Notes under the pieces: model-generated
Databases searched by the model: none
Seen by the model: only the letters and a program-made list of their open reading frames with translations
Told to the model about the DNA's origin: nothing
Position numbers and translations under genes: made by a program
In this document: positions 7,729 through 15,001 of the stretch, piece by piece
Layout: every line of letters starts with the position of its first letter
Numbering within the stretch: position 1 is the stretch's first letter
DNA from: an uncultured Christensenellaceae bacterium
Lineage (GTDB): Bacteria > Bacillota > Clostridia > Christensenellales > Pumilibacteraceae
Assembly: GCA_910587805.1 (NCBI GenBank)
Contig: CAJUNM010000007.1
Location: 8,446-72,445 of the forward strand
Length of the DNA: 64,000 bases
Reading direction: 5' to 3'

Positions 7729-7917
7729 ATGCAAAAAGAAAGCGACTTCGACCGTCGCGCACGAATAAACAGAAGCAGATACAACTTGCGCAGACGTATC
7801 AAACAGCTTGCGCGCTTGAGCGCGGGCGAACTTACAAACGAATACGGCGACGAACTCGCCGCAATGTGGAAAGAGTACGATTCTTTACACTCGCTCGAAC
7901 TGCAAATAACAAATTAG
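7729..7917 (+). CDS. 62-aa basic hypothetical early protein
   Basis: ATG 7729 has AAGGAGGTG 3 nt upstream. The N-terminal half is strongly basic (RRARINRSRYNLRRRIK) and the C-terminal half acidic and helical. It could bind nucleic acid, but no family is recognised. It lies 9 nt before the next XRE gene. Confidence 0.5.
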   Translation: MQKESDFDRRARINRSRYNLRRRIKQLARLSAGELTNEYGDELAAMWKEYDSLHSLELQITN

Positions 7918-7926
7918 GAGGTACAT

Positions 7927-8130
7927 ATGCAAAAAGAACGACTTAAAGCGCGCCGCGAGGCGCTTGGCATGTCACAGTCCGATTTGGCGCGTTCGGTAGG
8001 TTTGACGCCGCAAGCGGTGTCGGCGTACGAGAACGGCGTCAGGCACGCGACGGGCGACGTTATAGCGGCGTTGGCGGACGTGCTCAAATGTTCGGCGGAC
8101 TATTTGCTCGGCAGAACGGAAAACCCGTAA
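7927..8130 (+). CDS. XRE-family regulator, 67 aa
   Basis: Single HTH domain: GMSQSDLARSVGLTPQAVSAYE, then DVLKCSADYLLGR, a close match to the classic phage and SinR-like fold. AGGAGG lies 5 nt before the ATG. It is the third XRE-type protein in the region (with 6453-6746 and 7199-7378), in addition to the CI-like repressor, so early regulation is layered. Confidence 0.75.
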   Translation: MQKERLKARREALGMSQSDLARSVGLTPQAVSAYENGVRHATGDVIAALADVLKCSADYLLGRTENP

Positions 8131-8171
8131 CGCGAGCGGTGGAGCCCGCATATACGACAACGAGGTGCATT

Positions 8172-8435
8172 ATGCGAAAAAAGCAAATCGATCCTATGGT
8201 TACGCACGTTATGGCGGACGGCAAGGTTCTCACCAACGACGAATTTATGAGTAAGCCGTACGTCGTAGTTGCCGAGGACAACTACGAGTTCCACGTCAAG
8301 TGTAATCGCGCTTTCGATCCGAATTATTTCGAGAAAGAGCGATTACGCAAAAGGTGGGAGCGCGCCGATGCGCGGCGTGCGGAACTCGAGGCACAGCAAG
8401 CCGAAATCGCGCGACAATTGCGCGACACTATTTAA
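8172..8435 (+). CDS. 87-aa hypothetical early protein
   Basis: Begins MRKKQIDPMVTHVMADGKVL at ATG 8172 behind CGAGGTG. The C-terminal half is a charged helix (ERLRKRWERADARRAELEAQ) likely to form a coiled coil. No family recognised. It lies in the run of small early genes between the regulators and the recombination genes. Confidence 0.5.
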   Translation: MRKKQIDPMVTHVMADGKVLTNDEFMSKPYVVVAEDNYEFHVKCNRAFDPNYFEKERLRKRWERADARRAELEAQQAEIARQLRDTI

Positions 8436-8503
8436 GTAAATGTAATTGTAAATGTTACATAGTCCGCTGCGTGCGGACAAGCTACTATTAAAAAGGAGGT
8501 ATT

Positions 8504-8743
8504 ATGAAAAGCGCAACGTACTTCGATCCCGAGGGCAACAAGCACACGATCGACGTTAGGTTTTTGTACAGCAAGTTCGAGATACTTCTCGACGGCGAGC
8601 ATTACACGAACGTCGACGATCGGCAAGACCTCGAGGAAGCAATACGCGAACTTGTCGCATATAGGCGATTCACGCACGACAGTCCGAAGAAAAAGAGACA
8701 AAAAAAGACCTCGCGCAAAAGCTTGGCAGCAAACGAGGTCTAA
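8504..8743 (+). CDS. 79-aa hypothetical early protein with a lysine-rich tail
   Basis: ATG 8504 has AAAGGAGG upstream. It begins MKSATYFDPEGNKHTIDVRF; the tail (DSPKKKRQKKTSRKS) is very basic and could bind nucleic acid. The last codons overlap the terminator hairpin of a convergent minus-strand RNA (8700-8774), so the tail sequence is constrained by both functions. No family recognised. Confidence 0.5.
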   Translation: MKSATYFDPEGNKHTIDVRFLYSKFEILLDGEHYTNVDDRQDLEEAIRELVAYRRFTHDSPKKKRQKKTSRKSLAANEV

Positions 8744-8774
8744 CGAAAGTAAGCGCAAAAAAGCCGTTTACTAT
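8700..8774 (-). ncRNA. Candidate convergent small RNA overlapping the end of the 79-aa gene
   Basis: On the minus strand TTGATT (8804-8809), 17 nt and TATAAT (8781-8786) lead to an RNA ending in the hairpin GACCTCG...CGAGGTC (8707-8713 with 8734-8740) plus T7 (8700-8706). It accounts for the 85-nt gap after the 79-aa gene. The hairpin has no T-run on the plus strand, so it works only for leftward transcription. Confidence 0.5.
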
Positions 8775-8828
8775 GTTCAAATTATATCACAAATTCATAT
8801 AAAAATCAAACAATTTTTAGGAGAAACC

Positions 8829-9098
8829 ATGAAAGAATATTATGAAATATTGCTCAAGGAGCAAGAAAATCAATATGATTTGATGTGCGCGGGCGTCATC
8901 GTCAAGGCGACGGAACTCGTAAACACCGCGACGCGCGCCGCGGATAAAGACGAATTTACGCTCGAGCACATTTGCAACATGACGGACAAGCTCGATACAA
9001 TGCTTGCGTCCGTGACGAAGATAAAGAGAGATATCGACTACACTACGAGCAAACTTAACGAGTGCGAGAATAGCGATAGCTCGAAAAGTCAAGAATAG
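8829..9098 (+). CDS. 89-aa helical early protein
   Basis: ATG 8829 follows TTAGGAG. The product is almost entirely helical and acidic (MKEYYEILLKEQENQYDLMC ... KLDTMLASVTKIKRDIDYT). No catalytic motif or family recognised. It precedes another small gene and then the Gp157-like gene, and is likely part of the early recombination and replication transcript. Confidence 0.5.
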   Translation: MKEYYEILLKEQENQYDLMCAGVIVKATELVNTATRAADKDEFTLEHICNMTDKLDTMLASVTKIKRDIDYTTSKLNECENSDSSKSQE

Positions 9099-9113
9099 AT
9101 GTCGAGGTGAGAA

Positions 9114-9386
9114 ATGGAAAATCAAAACATTTTTACCGTTTCGGTAACTGGAGCAAACAACAAAGTTCATAACTATGCAAGCGATTGTGTGTTGGTAATC
9201 GCACATAAGCTTGGGGCAGAAAACGAGGATAATTTCGATATGTCGCTGTACAGCAGCACGTCGGGCGAAACTATGTTTAAGCTTTTACAGGCAATGGATC
9301 AAGCCAAACAACAAATATTGGACAGCGACGAGGAACTCAAAAAGATATATAACGTTTCGCAAGCTATACTTGCGCAGGAGGAATAA
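9114..9386 (+). CDS. 90-aa hypothetical early protein
   Basis: ATG 9114 follows GAGGTGAG. It begins MENQNIFTVSVTGANNKVHN and ends in an acidic helix (ILDSDEELKKIYNVSQAILA). It sits 1 nt before the Gp157 gene. No family recognised. Confidence 0.5.
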   Translation: MENQNIFTVSVTGANNKVHNYASDCVLVIAHKLGAENEDNFDMSLYSSTSGETMFKLLQAMDQAKQQILDSDEELKKIYNVSQAILAQEE

Positions 9387-9387
9387 T

Positions 9388-9888
9388 ATGCCTAATATAT
9401 ACAAACTCGGCGACGATTATCTTATGCTCGCCAATCGGCTTGCGGACACGTCGGACGAGGACGGAGTAATAGACCCATCGCTTTTGCCGGTAGTATCGGA
9501 AGCAAAGGAACTCGTAGAGAGCAAAGCCGTATCGATCGGCTGCGTAATTAAGCAATTGAATACATACAAAGCTCAAATAGACGAGGAAGTCAAACGGCTC
9601 AAAGCAATGAGCGATACGCTCGGCAATCGCGTAGATTATCTCAAGAACGCGACGAGTACGGTACTCAAGCATTGCGGTATAGAGCGTATAGACGGCGTTC
9701 ACGCGGTCGTCTCGTTCCGCAGGAGCGAATCTACGGTAATAGACGACGAGGACGAGCTTCCCGACGAATACATAGTAACCAAAGTCACCAAAACGCCCGA
9801 TAAAACAAAAATCAAGAATGCCATAAAGGCGGGCTTGACTGTGCCTGGTGCACACGTTGCGGAAACGCAAAACATTCAGATCAAGTAG
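9388..9888 (+). CDS. Siphovirus Gp157-family protein
   Basis: 166 residues. The second half matches the Gp157 pattern: an N-terminal helical part (KAQIDEEVKRLKAMSDTLGN), RVDYLKNATSTVLKHCGIER, then the beta part VVSFRRSESTVIDDEDELPD and TPDKTKIKNAIKAGLTVPGA. In Streptococcus phages this family is linked to phage resistance and usually lies beside recombination genes. Here it directly precedes the ERF gene. The internal ATG 9388 is chosen because GCAGGAGG lies just upstream. Confidence 0.78.
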   Translation: MPNIYKLGDDYLMLANRLADTSDEDGVIDPSLLPVVSEAKELVESKAVSIGCVIKQLNTYKAQIDEEVKRLKAMSDTLGNRVDYLKNATSTVLKHCGIERIDGVHAVVSFRRSESTVIDDEDELPDEYIVTKVTKTPDKTKIKNAIKAGLTVPGAHVAETQNIQIK

Positions 9889-9897
9889 GTGGTGAGA

Positions 9898-10587
9898 ATG
9901 AACATTTATCAAGCAATGCGCGGCGTAATGACCGAGGTTGGCGCAATCGGCAAGGATAAGAAGAATCAGCAGCAAGGCTTTATGTACCGAGGCGTCGACG
10001 ATGTTATGAACGCGTTGCAACCCGCATTCGTACATAACAACATATTCGTCGTTCCCGAGGTCTTGGAACAGACGCGCGAGGAGCGCACGACAAAGAACGG
10101 CGGACAACTGCTGTACAGTATACTCAAGGTTAAATTCACGTTTTACGCCGATGACGGGTCGTTTGTATCGGCAACGGTTATCGGCGAGGGTATGGACAGC
10201 GCGGACAAGGCAAGTAATAAGGCGATGAGCGTAGCGTTCAAATATGCGTGCTTTCAGGTATTTTGCATACCGACCGAGGAAATGGTCGATCCCGATAGCG
10301 AAACGCCGCAGCAATCGACACGTGCCGCAGCCGCGCCGAAACCCGTACGGCGCGCTTACAACAACGATCCGAAGCCGCAACAAGAAGTGCGAGAGGTCAA
10401 GTCGCAGCGGCAGTTGCAGCTCGAATACCTTATGCAGGGCACGGCGCATACGCTCGAGGAAGCGAACATCGTGGCGCAGAAATGTTACAAAGCAAAGAGT
10501 TTCGAGGACTTATCTAACGGTCAATTCGGAGAATTGTACGACCGGCTGCAAAACAAGATAAAAGAGGAAAAGCAAGGTGTCAAGTGA
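9898..10587 (+). CDS. erf: ERF-superfamily single-strand annealing protein
   Basis: 229 residues from ATG 9898 (GGTGGTGAG upstream). The ERF core begins MNIYQAMRGVMTEVGAIGKD, with the signature FMYRGVDDVMNALQPAF and the later DKASNKAMSVAFKYACFQVF. ERF proteins anneal complementary single strands during phage recombination and replication. A Pro/Ala-rich linker (about residues 145-175) leads to a C-terminal helical domain (EEANIVAQKCYKAKSFEDLS). It overlaps the NinB-like gene by 11 nt, and SSB lies two genes downstream, a standard recombination cassette. Confidence 0.85.
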   Translation: MNIYQAMRGVMTEVGAIGKDKKNQQQGFMYRGVDDVMNALQPAFVHNNIFVVPEVLEQTREERTTKNGGQLLYSILKVKFTFYADDGSFVSATVIGEGMDSADKASNKAMSVAFKYACFQVFCIPTEEMVDPDSETPQQSTRAAAAPKPVRRAYNNDPKPQQEVREVKSQRQLQLEYLMQGTAHTLEEANIVAQKCYKAKSFEDLSNGQFGELYDRLQNKIKEEKQGVK

Positions 10588-11146
10588 ACTCGGAATAATT
10601 GAATGCACGATCGAAAACTGCTTGACCGATCGCGACGGTTCCCTCGTAATGGCTTTACGGGCTACGAGCCGCGAACGGCGGTCGGTCGAGCAAATACTCG
10701 ATAAAGTGCATGCTGGGCAAATAGACCCCAACAAGCGCCTCACAGCGCAATTCTCGTGGCACAAAGAAAAACGAAGTTTGAACGCCAATGCATACTTTCA
10801 TGTGCTTGTCGGAAAGATTGCAAAAGCGCTTAGCGCGAGCGAGACGATAATCAAACGATCACTCGTAACAGATTACGGCACTCAAGCTGCGGTAATAGCC
10901 TTGCCGCGAACAGTGGCACCCGAAAGTGCGGATATAACATACTACAAATGGCTCAACGATTTTACATCGCCGAAAGGCGTAAAATGTGCGCAGTATGCTA
11001 TTTACAAGCCGACGCACGCGCTTGATACCGTTGAAATGACGAGGCTCATAGACGGCGCGGTAAACGAAGCAAAACAGCTCGGGATAGAGACCAAGACTCC
11101 CGAGGAACTCGACAAAATAAAGAGCCTTTGGGCTATTGGAGAATGA
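10577..11146 (+). CDS. NinB/Orf-like recombination protein
   Basis: 189 residues from GTG 10577, overlapping the ERF gene. It contains RLTAQFSWHKEKRSLNANAY, ERFQV-like helices and the segment VKCAQYAIYKPTHALDTVEM, typical of the NinB-type family that helps phage recombinases load in place of host mediators. An ERF gene upstream and SSB downstream support the call. Confidence 0.65.
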   Translation: MSSELGIIECTIENCLTDRDGSLVMALRATSRERRSVEQILDKVHAGQIDPNKRLTAQFSWHKEKRSLNANAYFHVLVGKIAKALSASETIIKRSLVTDYGTQAAVIALPRTVAPESADITYYKWLNDFTSPKGVKCAQYAIYKPTHALDTVEMTRLIDGAVNEAKQLGIETKTPEELDKIKSLWAIGE

Positions 11147-11149
11147 GAT

Positions 11150-11446
11150 ATGGAACAATACGACGAAATTATCCGAATATTGGAACAACGCACAATGAGC
11201 CGCATGGAGCTGCGATATAAGCTCGGATGCAGCGACAGAGCGGCAAGGCGAGTTATAAGCGAAATCGCAAAGACGCGTCCGGTAATAGCTTTATCCGACG
11301 GCAAAGGCTACAGAATAGCGACAACGTTCGGAGATCTCACGGAAGCGATACACGCTGCGAACGAGAACAAGAAACGTGCAAGAGAAATACTTAAGCGGAA
11401 CGATCCGCTTGATAAATTTATTACATCCATAGGAGCAGAAGCATGA
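11150..11446 (+). CDS. Small winged-helix-like protein
   Basis: Ninety-eight residues; ATG 11150 lies 3 nt after the NinB stop with GGAGAATGAG upstream. The N-terminal segment (IIRILEQRTMSRMELRYKLG, then CSDRAARRVISEIAKTRPVI) looks like a winged-helix DNA-binding unit. The tail is charged. It overlaps the SSB start by 4 nt. It may regulate or assist replication; no precise family is known to me. Confidence 0.55.
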   Translation: MEQYDEIIRILEQRTMSRMELRYKLGCSDRAARRVISEIAKTRPVIALSDGKGYRIATTFGDLTEAIHAANENKKRAREILKRNDPLDKFITSIGAEA

Positions 11447-11835
11447 ATAAAATTTTACTTATAGGCAATCTGACGCGCGATCCCGAGAGCAACACGACCT
11501 CGAGCGGCGTCAACTTCACAAGATTCAACGTAGCCGTGAACCGCCCGTTCGCCAACAGCAGCGGCGAGCGCGTAGCGGACTATTTCGACGTCATTTGCTG
11601 GCGTCAGCTTGCGGATCGTTGCGCGAAATATCTCTACAAAGGTAGCAAGGTCGGTATAAACGGCTCGGTGCAGCGCAGACAGTACGAAGACCGTGACGGC
11701 ATTAAGCGCACGTCTTTCGACGTGGTTGCGGACGAGGTCGAGTTCTTGACGCCGAAAACCGACGGCGCGCGACAAGCGCAAGACAACGTGCCGTCCGATC
11801 TGCACCCCGTAGATAACGACGACTTACCGTTTTAG
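11443..11835 (+). CDS. ssb: Single-stranded DNA-binding protein
   Basis: 130 residues, one OB fold: MNKILLIGNLTRDPESNTTS, ARPF-like NVAVNRPFANSSGERVADYF and DVICWRQLADRCAKYLYKGS, followed by VGINGSVQRRQYEDRDGIKR. It keeps the acidic terminus DNDDLPF that recruits partner proteins. Phage-encoded SSB acting with the ERF and NinB-like proteins. The ATG overlaps the end of the preceding gene. Confidence 0.93.
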   Translation: MNKILLIGNLTRDPESNTTSSGVNFTRFNVAVNRPFANSSGERVADYFDVICWRQLADRCAKYLYKGSKVGINGSVQRRQYEDRDGIKRTSFDVVADEVEFLTPKTDGARQAQDNVPSDLHPVDNDDLPF

Positions 11836-11838
11836 ATT

Positions 11839-12096
11839 TTAGTCCCGTCGGGGATCGATAAGAGTTTTACTTGCCGCGTCGTAATCTCGTCGTAAGTCGT
11901 CACCTTGTTCTATTCGTGTCGCTGCGCGTTTGAGAACATCGGCGTTAGATAGTCCCGCTGAGTCAAATGCTGATTTTATGCGCTCTGCTTCAGACGGTGA
12001 AACGGTTGCAGTAATACTTTTTTGAAGTCCTTGCACTCCGCCGCGTCTTTTGCGATATTCTTTTATTGCTTTTTTCTGTGCTTCTGTTGTCGCCAT
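11839..12096 (-). CDS. Ribbon-helix-helix-like autorepressor candidate
   Basis: 85 residues on the opposite strand to its neighbours. The N-terminus (MATTEAQKKAIKEYRKRRGG) is the usual lead-in of phage Arc/CopG-like proteins. The segment LQKSITATVSPSEAERIKSA then DSAGLSNADVLKRAATRIEQ fits a strand plus two helices. It is divergent from a promoter at 12201-12229 whose spacer holds a perfect TATACAA palindrome, with related half-sites at 12156-12192, as expected for autoregulation. The family call is moderate. Confidence 0.6.
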   Translation of the reverse strand: MATTEAQKKAIKEYRKRRGGVQGLQKSITATVSPSEAERIKSAFDSAGLSNADVLKRAATRIEQGDDLRRDYDAASKTLIDPRRD

Positions 12097-12155
12097 TGTG
12101 AGTTATCTCCGTTTTTAATTAGTATATCACAATAGACATTGATATGTCAAATAAA

Positions 12156-12229
12156 TATACAAAATTGATTAAAATATTTTCAAAATTGTATATAAATCGC
12201 TTGACAAAATATATACAATGTTGTATAAT
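12156..12229 (+). promoter_or_regulatory. Promoter with a TATACAA operator in the spacer, plus upstream half-sites
   Basis: TTGACA (12201-12206), 17 nt, TATAAT (12224-12229). The palindrome TATACAATGTTGTATA (12212-12227) overlaps spacer and -10. Related sequences TATACAAAATTGAT (12156-12169) and TCAAAATTGTATA (about 12180-12192) precede it. It drives the small gene at 12289. Confidence 0.65.
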
Positions 12230-12288
12230 ATACTTACAATCAAGGTCGCGGAAACGTAGGTAACGCCGCAACCGAAAGGAGGTGACTA

Positions 12289-12423
12289 ATGAAAATCTTG
12301 ATAAATGGCGTCAAGGCAAGCGCGGAAGATTTGACCGCATTACATAAGAACCTTGCCAAAAGAAAAGACCGTATCAAGCGAGTACGGCTCTCCCAAGCAA
12401 AGCTCGAAATTGATACGGTCTAA
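12289..12423 (+). CDS. 44-aa small phage protein
   Basis: ATG 12289 has AAAGGAGGTG 5 nt upstream. The product MKILINGVKASAEDLTALHK continues into a basic end (RIKRVRLSQAKLEIDTV). It is the only gene between its operator-controlled promoter and a terminator at 12449-12486, so it is expressed as a monocistronic unit. An 11-bp inverted repeat overlaps its last 18 codons. Function unknown. Confidence 0.5.
   Translation: MKILINGVKASAEDLTALHKNLAKRKDRIKRVRLSQAKLEIDTV
12367..12420. repeat. 11-bp inverted repeat inside the 44-aa gene, terminator-like on the minus strand
   Basis: GACCGTATCAA (12367-12377) pairs with TTGATACGGTC (12410-12420). Read on the minus strand it is followed by TTTTCTTTT. A minus-strand TTGACA at about 12493-12498 followed by TTTTGTTAAAAAAATGG resembles the promoters of the other convergent RNAs, but the expected -10 (TAGGCT) is poor. 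It may be a decayed member of that RNA group. Confidence 0.4.
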
Positions 12424-12448
12424 TCAATAAGTAAGTACAGCTAACACA

Positions 12449-12486
12449 AGGCTATTGATACCTACTAAATAGCCTACCATTTTTTT
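12449..12486 (+). terminator. Rho-independent terminator
   Basis: Stem AGGCTATT (12449-12456) with AATAGCCT (12468-12475), then ACCA and T7. It ends the transcript of the 44-aa gene before the replication genes. Confidence 0.75.
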
Positions 12487-12516
12487 AACAAAATGTCAAC
12501 TAATTGGAGGTTTATT

Positions 12517-12807
12517 ATGACATTACAGGAAACCATTAACGGCAATGCTAATTGTCAACACAGAGCGGCTTGGAGCGAATTTAACGATGTGCTCATCGAA
12601 ATTGCGCAATTAAAATCTTTTTCGGAATGTATAAGGATCATATTGAATAATTTCGACGAAACGCGTTTAGATAGCGATAACGCGAGCTATACGCATGTAA
12701 ACAGAATGCTTTCGATGTTAGATATGCAAGATTACAAGCTCGACAGCTTGGAAGCTACGGCAAATAAGGCATTTGATACGCTTTATCGCAACGGGGGGCA
12801 ATTATGA
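12517..12807 (+). CDS. 96-aa hypothetical protein preceding the replication genes
   Basis: ATG 12517 follows TTGGAGG by 6 nt. Acidic helical product (MTLQETINGNANCQHRAAWS ... SMLDMQDYKLDSLEATANKA). It overlaps the next gene by 4 nt, so it belongs to the replication operon. No family recognised. Confidence 0.5.
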   Translation: MTLQETINGNANCQHRAAWSEFNDVLIEIAQLKSFSECIRIILNNFDETRLDSDNASYTHVNRMLSMLDMQDYKLDSLEATANKAFDTLYRNGGQL

Positions 12808-13004
12808 AAAGGAATTCCTTTATATTTTGCAAATCATATCAAAATGCGGTACAAAAGTTGCCGCGGGAGTTACGAATCAAAATGTATAAAGCAATTGTTG
12901 ATTATGCACTTGACGATATAGAGCCTAATCTGGATTTAGAGCTACAAGGAATATTTGAGACGGTACGCCCGCAAATTGACGCGAATAATCGCAAAAGGAG
13001 GTAA
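12804..13004 (+). CDS. DUF6291-like replication-associated protein
   Basis: 66 residues: MKRNSFIFCKSYQNAVQKLP, then MYKAIVDYALDDIEPNLDLE and VRPQIDANNRKRR. This is the short domain often found just before, or fused to, phage replication initiators in Bacillota. It ends 2 nt before the initiator start. Its exact role is unknown. Confidence 0.65.
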   Translation: MKRNSFIFCKSYQNAVQKLPRELRIKMYKAIVDYALDDIEPNLDLELQGIFETVRPQIDANNRKRR

Positions 13005-13006
13005 TT

Positions 13007-13732
13007 ATGGCTGAACGCAGAATGTTTGCCAAAACGATAATAGCGAGCGACGCATTTCTTGATATGCCGCTTTCGGCGCGATGTCTATATTTCGCGCTCG
13101 GTATGTACGCCGATGACGAGGGATTTGTCAACAGTCCGAAAAGCCTTGCAAAACTTATAGGAGCTTCAACGGACGATATGAATATACTGCTTGTACGGCA
13201 TTTTATCATAGCATTTCCGAGTGGGGTTTGTTTGATAAAGCATTGGCGTATCAACAATTATTTGCGTAGTGATCGCTTTCAACCAACAAAATACACAGAG
13301 GAACGCAATCAAATAATCATAGAGGAAAACGGCGCGTATGCGTTGGTTGCCGAACGGTATACCGACGGTATACCGAATTACGGTATACCCAGTATAGGTA
13401 AGGATAGTATAGGTAAGGATAGTATAGGTAAGGAGAGAGTAGAGACGATAGCGCCGCAAAGCATCGCCGCTCCTTTAACTCGATTTGTACGACCGACGCT
13501 TGAAGAAATAAGCGCGTACTGTCAAGAGCGCAACAACAATATCAATCCGCAATCATTTTACGATTTCTATGAGAGTAAAGGGTGGCGAGTCGGGAATCAA
13601 CCGATGAAAGATTGGAAAGCAAGCGTTCGTACATGGGAACAGCGAAATACGGATAGAAATAAGCCGATTGCTGTTGCAAAGGCGTCCCAATATACGCAAA
13701 AAGATCTTGAAAAATATATGAGGGAGGAGTAA
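13007..13732 (+). CDS. Phage replication initiator (replisome organiser, DnaD/O-like)
   Basis: 241 residues behind AAAAGGAGGTAATT. The N-terminal winged-helix domain includes MFAKTIIASDAFLDMPLSAR, CLYFALGMYADDEGFVNSPK and IKHWRINNYLRSDRF. A low-complexity linker (IPNYGIPSIGKDSIGKDSIG) is encoded by DNA repeats. The C-terminal part (SFYDFYESKGWRVGNQPMKD) matches the end domain of such proteins. Initiators of this kind usually bind repeats within their own gene, which fits the iterons here. The helicase loader follows directly. Confidence 0.75.
   Translation: MAERRMFAKTIIASDAFLDMPLSARCLYFALGMYADDEGFVNSPKSLAKLIGASTDDMNILLVRHFIIAFPSGVCLIKHWRINNYLRSDRFQPTKYTEERNQIIIEENGAYALVAERYTDGIPNYGIPSIGKDSIGKDSIGKERVETIAPQSIAAPLTRFVRPTLEEISAYCQERNNNINPQSFYDFYESKGWRVGNQPMKDWKASVRTWEQRNTDRNKPIAVAKASQYTQKDLEKYMREE
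13356..13435. repeat. Iteron-like repeats within the initiator gene; candidate phage origin
   Basis: Three GGTATACC palindromes (13356-13363, 13367-13374, 13382-13389) are followed by three tandem 15-bp units AGTATAGGTAAGGAT (13391-13435, the last ending AGGAG). They encode the low-complexity linker of the initiator. Confidence 0.6.
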
Positions 13733-13733
13733 T

Positions 13734-14615
13734 ATGCTCAACATACAAGAGGTTCTCAACAAAATGAACAATGAATACGCATACGGTGCACTTCAGCTTC
13801 GCGACGACGAGTATTTAGGCGAAGATGGATTACCGCATTGCAAGAACTGCAAATCATCGCGTGTATATGTAAGCGAAGATAAAAAACGTATAGCACGATG
13901 TGTTTGTAAATGTCAGAGCGAGGCTAATGAACGCGAACTGGAAGAGGAACGTCGCAAAAAAGTTATCGATGAATTTAATAATCGCAGTCGATTATCTATG
14001 ATCGGAAATCGATATAAGAATGTTCGATTTGCCGATGCAAGCATAACTGATAACAACCGTGCCGTGTACGATAAATGTCGAAATTACGTCACTCATGCAA
14101 AAGAAATGTACGAAAGTAATGTTGGTCTTTACATATTCGGCGCAAATTCGTCGGGCAAAACCTTTTTGACGGCGTGCGTTTGCAACGAGCTTTTGTGGTG
14201 CGGATATCAGTGCATTTATACCAATCTCGCTACGATTTTGAATGAAATACGTGGCAGCTATAATGGACAAGGTATGGGAGAATGCGAAATCATAAATCGT
14301 TTGCAAACATACGATTTTGCATTTATAGACGATTTGGGTAAAGAGTTTATCGGACGTGAGCACAATGCAGCATCGTCGAAATGGGCGGAAGAAAAGTTAT
14401 ATGAGGTAATAAATGCGAGATATAATGCGCAAAAGCCTATAATATTCTCGTCGAATTATTCGCTTGCTGAATTAACGAGCGTATTAAATCTCGGCAAAGC
14501 AATAGTCGAGCGTATTTATGAAATGGCAACGCGAATATTTAAGCTAAATGGTGACGATTTCCGAATGATGACGCGTTCGGATAAAAGAGATATTATCAAA
14601 CAGTTTGGGGTGTGA
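13734..14615 (+). CDS. DnaC/IstB-like helicase loader ATPase
   Basis: 293 residues. A zinc-binding-type N-terminus (CKNCKSSRVYV ... CVCKCQSEAN) precedes an AAA+ domain. Walker A is GANSSGKTFL, Walker B is DFAFIDDLGKE, and sensor region IIFSSNYSLAEL is followed by ERIYEMATRIFKLNG. It should load the replicative helicase at the phage origin next to the initiator. Walker A has NS where the family often has GT or GV but keeps the essential GKT. The ATG lies after GGGAGGAGTAAT. Confidence 0.85.
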   Translation: MLNIQEVLNKMNNEYAYGALQLRDDEYLGEDGLPHCKNCKSSRVYVSEDKKRIARCVCKCQSEANERELEEERRKKVIDEFNNRSRLSMIGNRYKNVRFADASITDNNRAVYDKCRNYVTHAKEMYESNVGLYIFGANSSGKTFLTACVCNELLWCGYQCIYTNLATILNEIRGSYNGQGMGECEIINRLQTYDFAFIDDLGKEFIGREHNAASSKWAEEKLYEVINARYNAQKPIIFSSNYSLAELTSVLNLGKAIVERIYEMATRIFKLNGDDFRMMTRSDKRDIIKQFGV

Positions 14616-14618
14616 AAA

Positions 14619-14810
14619 ATGATCAAAGTCCAATACGATATTCCCGCCGAATACGACGAAAAGGGCGCGGGCGGACTGTGGGACTTGGCGGGCGAGCTCG
14701 CCGAAATAGCTGGCTTGGCTCGCGCCTTGGAAAAACCGATTTACGCTGATGATTACGGGCAAGAGGCAATCTATAATCGTTTGCGTGAATTCACGGAGGA
14801 GTTAAAATGA
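14619..14810 (+). CDS. 63-aa hypothetical phage protein
   Basis: Acidic small protein (MIKVQYDIPAEYDEKGAGGL ... IYNRLREFTEELK), 3 nt after the loader gene and overlapping the next start by 4 nt. GGGGTG lies upstream. No family recognised. Confidence 0.5.
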   Translation: MIKVQYDIPAEYDEKGAGGLWDLAGELAEIAGLARALEKPIYADDYGQEAIYNRLREFTEELK

Positions 14811-15001
14811 ACGAAATACATATTACGAGTAAAGACATTTGTATTGGGCATGAAACGCCGCAAACGCGTCTCGAAAAGCTCGGCGCCAAGATTGTGTCGT
14901 ATGAAACTAACGAGCGGTGGGTAATCGACGGCAAGCTCGTGTACATCGAGCGCGCGCCGATCGATTGGAAGAAAAACATGACGGGAGGTAGAATATGCTG
15001 A
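14807..15001 (+). CDS. 64-aa hypothetical phage protein
   Basis: ATG 14807 follows GGAGGAG. Begins MNEIHITSKDICIGHETPQT; the middle (GAKIVSYETNERWVIDGKLV) looks beta-rich. It overlaps the ArpU-like gene by 7 nt. No family recognised. Confidence 0.5.
   Translation: MNEIHITSKDICIGHETPQTRLEKLGAKIVSYETNERWVIDGKLVYIERAPIDWKKNMTGGRIC

Noticed and set aside
13391..13435. Short tandem repeats as a possible CRISPR array
   Set aside because: Units of 15 bp without spacers, in frame within a coding gene. They are initiator iterons or a linker repeat.
13734..14615. Walker A of the helicase loader (GANSSGKT) as a sign of inactivation
   Set aside because: The essential GKT and Walker B are intact, and the variable positions tolerate N and S, so the protein is probably active.
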